Assembly: GCA_025267735.1 (NCBI GenBank)
Contig: CM046301.1
Location: 55,013,872-55,077,871 of the forward strand
Source of the DNA: Mactra quadrangularis
Lineage: Eukaryota > Mollusca > Bivalvia > Venerida > Mactridae
Direction: 5' to 3'
DNA: 64,000 nt
Shown here piece after piece: positions 60,489 to 64,000 of the stretch. The notes beneath the pieces were generated by a model. It made no database searches and was not told the DNA's origin. It saw only the letters and a list, made by a program, of their open reading frames with translations. The translations under genes were made by a program, and so were the position numbers. Positions within the stretch are counted from its first letter, which is position 1. Every line of letters starts with the position of its first letter.

Positions 60489-60776
60489 ACCCGGGTCGAT
60501 AGCGCAGTTGGTAGCGCGCCGGGATTTGGATACTCGTGCCCGAGGGGGTGCGGGTTCGAATCCCACCCGGGGAGGTCATACCCTTCAATGAAAATTTGAC
60601 AATAATGTCGATTTTCCTCCATTGATTAGATAATATGGAGAAGTTTCCGGCCATGTGGAAGGGTAGGTGAGTACTGGTTATAGACAAGGGTCCAGGAAAG
60701 ATAGGTTAGGTGCGCTAGACGCCGTGAAATGACCTAAATTGTGTTGATACGGCGTTAACTCCAATAAATTTATAAA
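60489..60776 (+). mobile_element. tRNA-derived SINE, best-preserved copy
   Basis: The 288-bp body starts with a tRNA-like head: ACCCGGGTCGATAGCGCAGT, A-box TAGCGCAGTTGGTAGCGC, B-box GGTTCGAATCC near 60552-60562. The body word GGCCATGTGGAAGGGTAGG follows, and the tail carries GATACGGCGTTAACTCC and an A/T-rich end. Perfect 13-base direct repeats TTTATCACTTAAA flank it, showing a clean LINE-mediated insertion that is probably the youngest of the four copies here. Transcription would be by pol III from the internal boxes. Open frames on the minus strand across it are not genes. Confidence 0.9.
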
Positions 60777-60789
60777 TTTATCACTTAAA
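60777..60789. repeat. SINE target-site duplication, right
   Basis: TTTATCACTTAAA, identical to 60476-60488. Confidence 0.9.
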
Positions 60790-61198
60790 TGTAAATTGGT
60801 GACTTAGTAGTTTTGTTTTGGCGCTTATTTTTCTTGTGGATAATAACAATTTGTTTACGATTTAATATGAAATTCAAAGGTTTTTCTGCCTACAAACTTC
60901 GAAATATTAGCATGTCTCAATCAATGGAGCGCCCTCGAATAGAACCAGCACTGGTTACCGAATTTGCAATTGCACTTGTGTAATCTACGGTTCCAGTAAT
61001 CTTGTTTTAACCAGGCTTTATCGGCTCGACTTGGTTTACAGAATCTGCAAGAAATCGACGATATGAAAAGGCAAATTCGATCTTCATCTAAAATTGCGGA
61101 AACATTCGGAAGATTCATTTATGTTTACGAGAGTTAAAAAACTTACTTAGTTCAGGCAAAACCACGCAAACTTCAGTAGACATGGCAGGTCTATCACA

Positions 61199-64000
61199 AT
61201 TTCATCTGACACATTCTGAATGCATAAACATAGTTTTGCGAATAGACTTCTGAAAAGACATTTCAATGGACAGCTGTCTATTCGCTACTCTATAATAAAT
61301 GTCTGATGCATCCTAAATGCATTAAAATAATTTGCAAATAAACTTCTGAATAGACTTTGAATGAACAGTTCTCTATTCGAAACTCTAAAATAGACTTCTG
61401 ACACATTCTGAACGCATTTACCAGATTTTGTGGATAGACTTCCGAATAGACTTGTGAAAGAACATCTGTCTATTCGCTACTTTATAATAGACCTCAGACA
61501 AATTCTTAAAGCATACATTAATATGATGTTACGAATAGACTTCCGAAAAGTCTTTTTGAATAGACAGCTCTCTATTCGAAAATCTATATTAAACTTCTGG
61601 ATCATTATGGACGCATTTACCAGATTTTGTGAATAGACCTCTGAATAGACTTTTGAATGGACATCTGTCTATTTGTAACTTTATAACAGTCTACAGACAC
61701 ATTCATAATGCATATATATGATTTTTGCGAAAAGACTTCTGAATAGACTTTTGAATGGACAGCTCTCTATTCGAAAATCTATAATAGACTTCTGGATCAT
61801 TATGGACGCATTTTCCAGATTTTGCGAATAGACTTCTGAATAGACTTTTGAATGGACATCTGTCTATTTGCAACTTTATAACAGTCTACAGACACATTCA
61901 TAATGCATATATATGATTTTTGCGAAAAGACTTCTGAAAAGATTTTTGAATGGACATCTGTCCATTTGCAACTTTATACCAGTCTACAGACACATTCATA
62001 ATGCATTTATATGATTTTTTGCGAAAAGACTTCTGAATAGACTTTTTGAATGGACATCTGTCTATTTGCAACTTTATAACAGTCTACAGACACATTCATA
62101 ATGCATATATATGATTTTTGCGAAAAGACTTCTGAATAAACTTTTGAATGGACAGCTCTCTATTCGAAAATCTATAATAGACTTCTGGATCATTATGGAC
62201 GCATTTACCAGATTTTGTGAATAGACTTCTGAATAGACTTTTGAATGGACATCTGTCTATTTGCAACTTTATAACAGTCTACAGACACATTCAAAATGCA
62301 TATATATGATTTTTGCAAAAAGACTTCTGAATAGTTTTTTGAATGGACATATGTCTATTTGCAACTTTATAACAGTCTACAGACACATTCATAATGCATA
62401 TATATGATTTTTGCGAAAAGACTTCTGAATAGACTTTTGAATGGACAGCTCTCTATTCGAAAATCTATAATAGACTTCTGGATCATTATGGACGCATTTT
62501 CCAGATTTTGCGAATAGACTTCTGAATAGACTTTTGAATGGACATCTGTCTATTTGCAACTTTATAACAGTCTACAGACACATTCATAATGCATATATAT
62601 GATTTTTGCGAAAAGACTTCTGAATAGACTTTTGAATGGACAGCTCTCTATTCGAAAATCTATAATAGACTTCTGGATCATTATGGACGCATTTTCCAGA
62701 TTTTGCGAATAGACTTCTGAATAGACTTTTGAATGGACATCTGTCTATTTGCAACTTTATAACAGTCTACAGACACATTCATAATGCATATATATGATTT
62801 TTGCGAAAAGACTTCTGAAAAGATTTTTGAATGGACATCTGTCCATTTGCAACTTTATACCAGTCTACAGACACATTCATAATGCATTTATATGATTTTT
62901 TGCGAAAAGACTTCTGAATAGACTTTTGAATGGACATCTGTCTATTTGCAACTTTATAACAGTCTACAGACACATTCATAATGCATATATATGATTTTTG
63001 CGAAAAGACTTCTGAATAAACTTTTGAATGGACAGCTCTCTATTCGAAAATCTATAATAGACTTCTGGATCATTATGGACGCATTTACCAGATTTTGTGA
63101 ATAGACTTCTGAATAGACTTTTGAATGGACATCTGTCTATTTGCAACTTTATAACAGTCTACAGACACATTCAAAATGCATATATATGATTTTTGCGAAA
63201 AGACTTCTGAATAGTTTTTTGAATGGACATATGTCTATTTGCAACTTTATAACAGTCTACAGACACATTCATAATGCATATATATGATTTTTGCGAAAAG
63301 ACTTCTGAAAAGACTTTTGAATGGACAGCTCTCTATTCGAAAATCTATAATAGACTTCTGGATCATTATTGACGCATTTACAAGATTTTGTGAATAGTCT
63401 TCTGAATAGACTTTTGAATGGACATCTGTCTATTTGCAACTTTATAACAGTCTACAGACACATTCATAATGCATATATATGATTTTTGCAAAAAGACTTC
63501 TGAATAGACTTTTTGAATGGACATCTGTCTATTTGCAACTTTATAACAGTCTACAGACACATTCATAATGCATATATATGATTTTTGCGAAAAGACTTCT
63601 GAAAAGACTTTTGAATGGACAGCTCTCTATTCGAAAATCTATAATAGACTTCTGGATCATTATTGACGCATTTACAAGATTTTGTGAATAGTCTTCTGAA
63701 TAGACTTTTGAATGGACATCTGTCTATTTGCAACTTTATAACAGTCTACAGACACATTCATAATGCATATATATGATTTTTGCAAAAAGACTTCTGAATA
63801 GACTTTTTGAATGGACATCTGTCTATTTGCAACTTTATAACAGTCTACAGACACATTCATAATGCATAAATATGATTTTTGCGAAAAGACTTCTGAATAG
63901 ACTTTTGAATGGACAGCTCTCTATTCGAAAATCTATAATAGACTTCTGGATCATTATGGACGCATTTACCAGATTTTTTTGCGAATAGACTTCTGAATAG
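61199..64000 (-). repeat. 98-bp satellite, right array (reverse orientation, continues past the window)
   Basis: The same satellite as at 56060, inverted. Near the spacer (61199-61560) the monomers are diverged; further out they form higher-order repeats of two monomer types. The marker TCTGGATCAT falls at 61791, 62184, 62477, 62672, 63064, 63357, 63651 and 63945, giving spacings of 393, 293, 195, 392, 293, 294 and 294: blocks of 4, 3, 2, 4, 3, 3 and 3 monomers. A rare variant pair (GATTTTTGAATGG with TATACCAGTC) near 61940 recurs near 62817, about 880 bases on, so a nine-monomer block was also copied. Frames such as the two identical 62-codon ones at 63378 and 63672 are artefacts of the 294-bp period. 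Confidence 0.95.

Larger units (their letters stand above)
60142..61198. other. Unique spacer between the opposed satellite arrays
   Basis: The satellite stops near 60141 and restarts in the opposite orientation at 61199. The spacer holds a SINE (60489-60776), a short hairpin AAAGTCC-AAC-GGACTTT at 60246-60262, and otherwise unrecognised sequence. No gene is supported. Confidence 0.7.

Noticed and set aside
60392..60687. Frames across the SINE (similar ones at 14095 and 21902)
   Set aside because: They recur because the SINE recurs; the sequence is pol III-type repeat and not protein-coding.
56206..63860. Many 60-112 codon frames with SIQKSIQKS or CPFKSLFRSLF repeats
   Set aside because: They follow the 12-bp subrepeats of the satellite. 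The 98-bp monomer is not a multiple of three, so frames shift every unit, and they occur on opposite strands in the two arrays.

Overview
The window looks like noncoding nuclear DNA of an animal. It is strongly AT-rich, has no long open reading frame apart from repeat artefacts, and carries eukaryotic pol III-derived SINEs, 3' ends of non-LTR retrotransposons, many terminal-inverted-repeat (TIR) elements, satellite DNA and microsatellites. The LINE C-terminal motifs and the tRNA-headed SINE suggest a lophotrochozoan, probably a bivalve mollusc; that placement is inference from memory of such repeats and was not tested. I found no host protein-coding gene, rRNA operon or intact tRNA gene that I can support.

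Layout. 1-5.86 kb: AT-rich, nothing recognised. 5.86-6.27 kb: decayed LINE 3' end with a GATA tail. 8.28-23.41 kb: a 7.35-kb unit and its 7.78-kb tandem copy, each with a tRNA-headed SINE and a Tc1-like miniature element that were present before the duplication. 24.1-25.9 kb: two TIR elements and a 33-bp perfect inverted repeat. 26.10-34.17 kb: a candidate 8-kb TIR element (about 90-bp termini, flanking CACGTA direct repeats) containing nested foldback elements, a direct 2-kb duplication, tRNA-like sequences and a 139-bp near-perfect palindrome. 34.2-41 kb: featureless AT-rich DNA. 42.0-42.2 kb: a 5S-rRNA-derived SINE with a poly(A) tail. 43.1 kb: Tc1-like miniature element. 44.1-48.8 kb: an old direct duplication. 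46.4-47.4 kb: a 5'-truncated LINE whose 3' tail has grown into an 89-unit pentanucleotide array. 48.9 kb: a decayed SINE. 50.4 kb: polypyrimidine tract beside a tRNA-like sequence. 51.3-55.1 kb: a foldback and several small TIR elements, one of them GC-rich. 55.6-56.05 kb: a second dead LINE end. 56.06-64.0 kb: a 98-bp satellite in two arrays of opposite orientation, separated by 1.06 kb that holds a SINE with a perfect 13-bp target-site duplication.

There is no gene network to describe. The content is repeat biology: duplication, insertion, tail expansion and satellite homogenisation. The items most worth a second look are the 8-kb TIR element, the head-to-head satellite with higher-order structure, the 5S-derived SINE and the LINE-tail microsatellite. 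All identities and alignments were made by eye.
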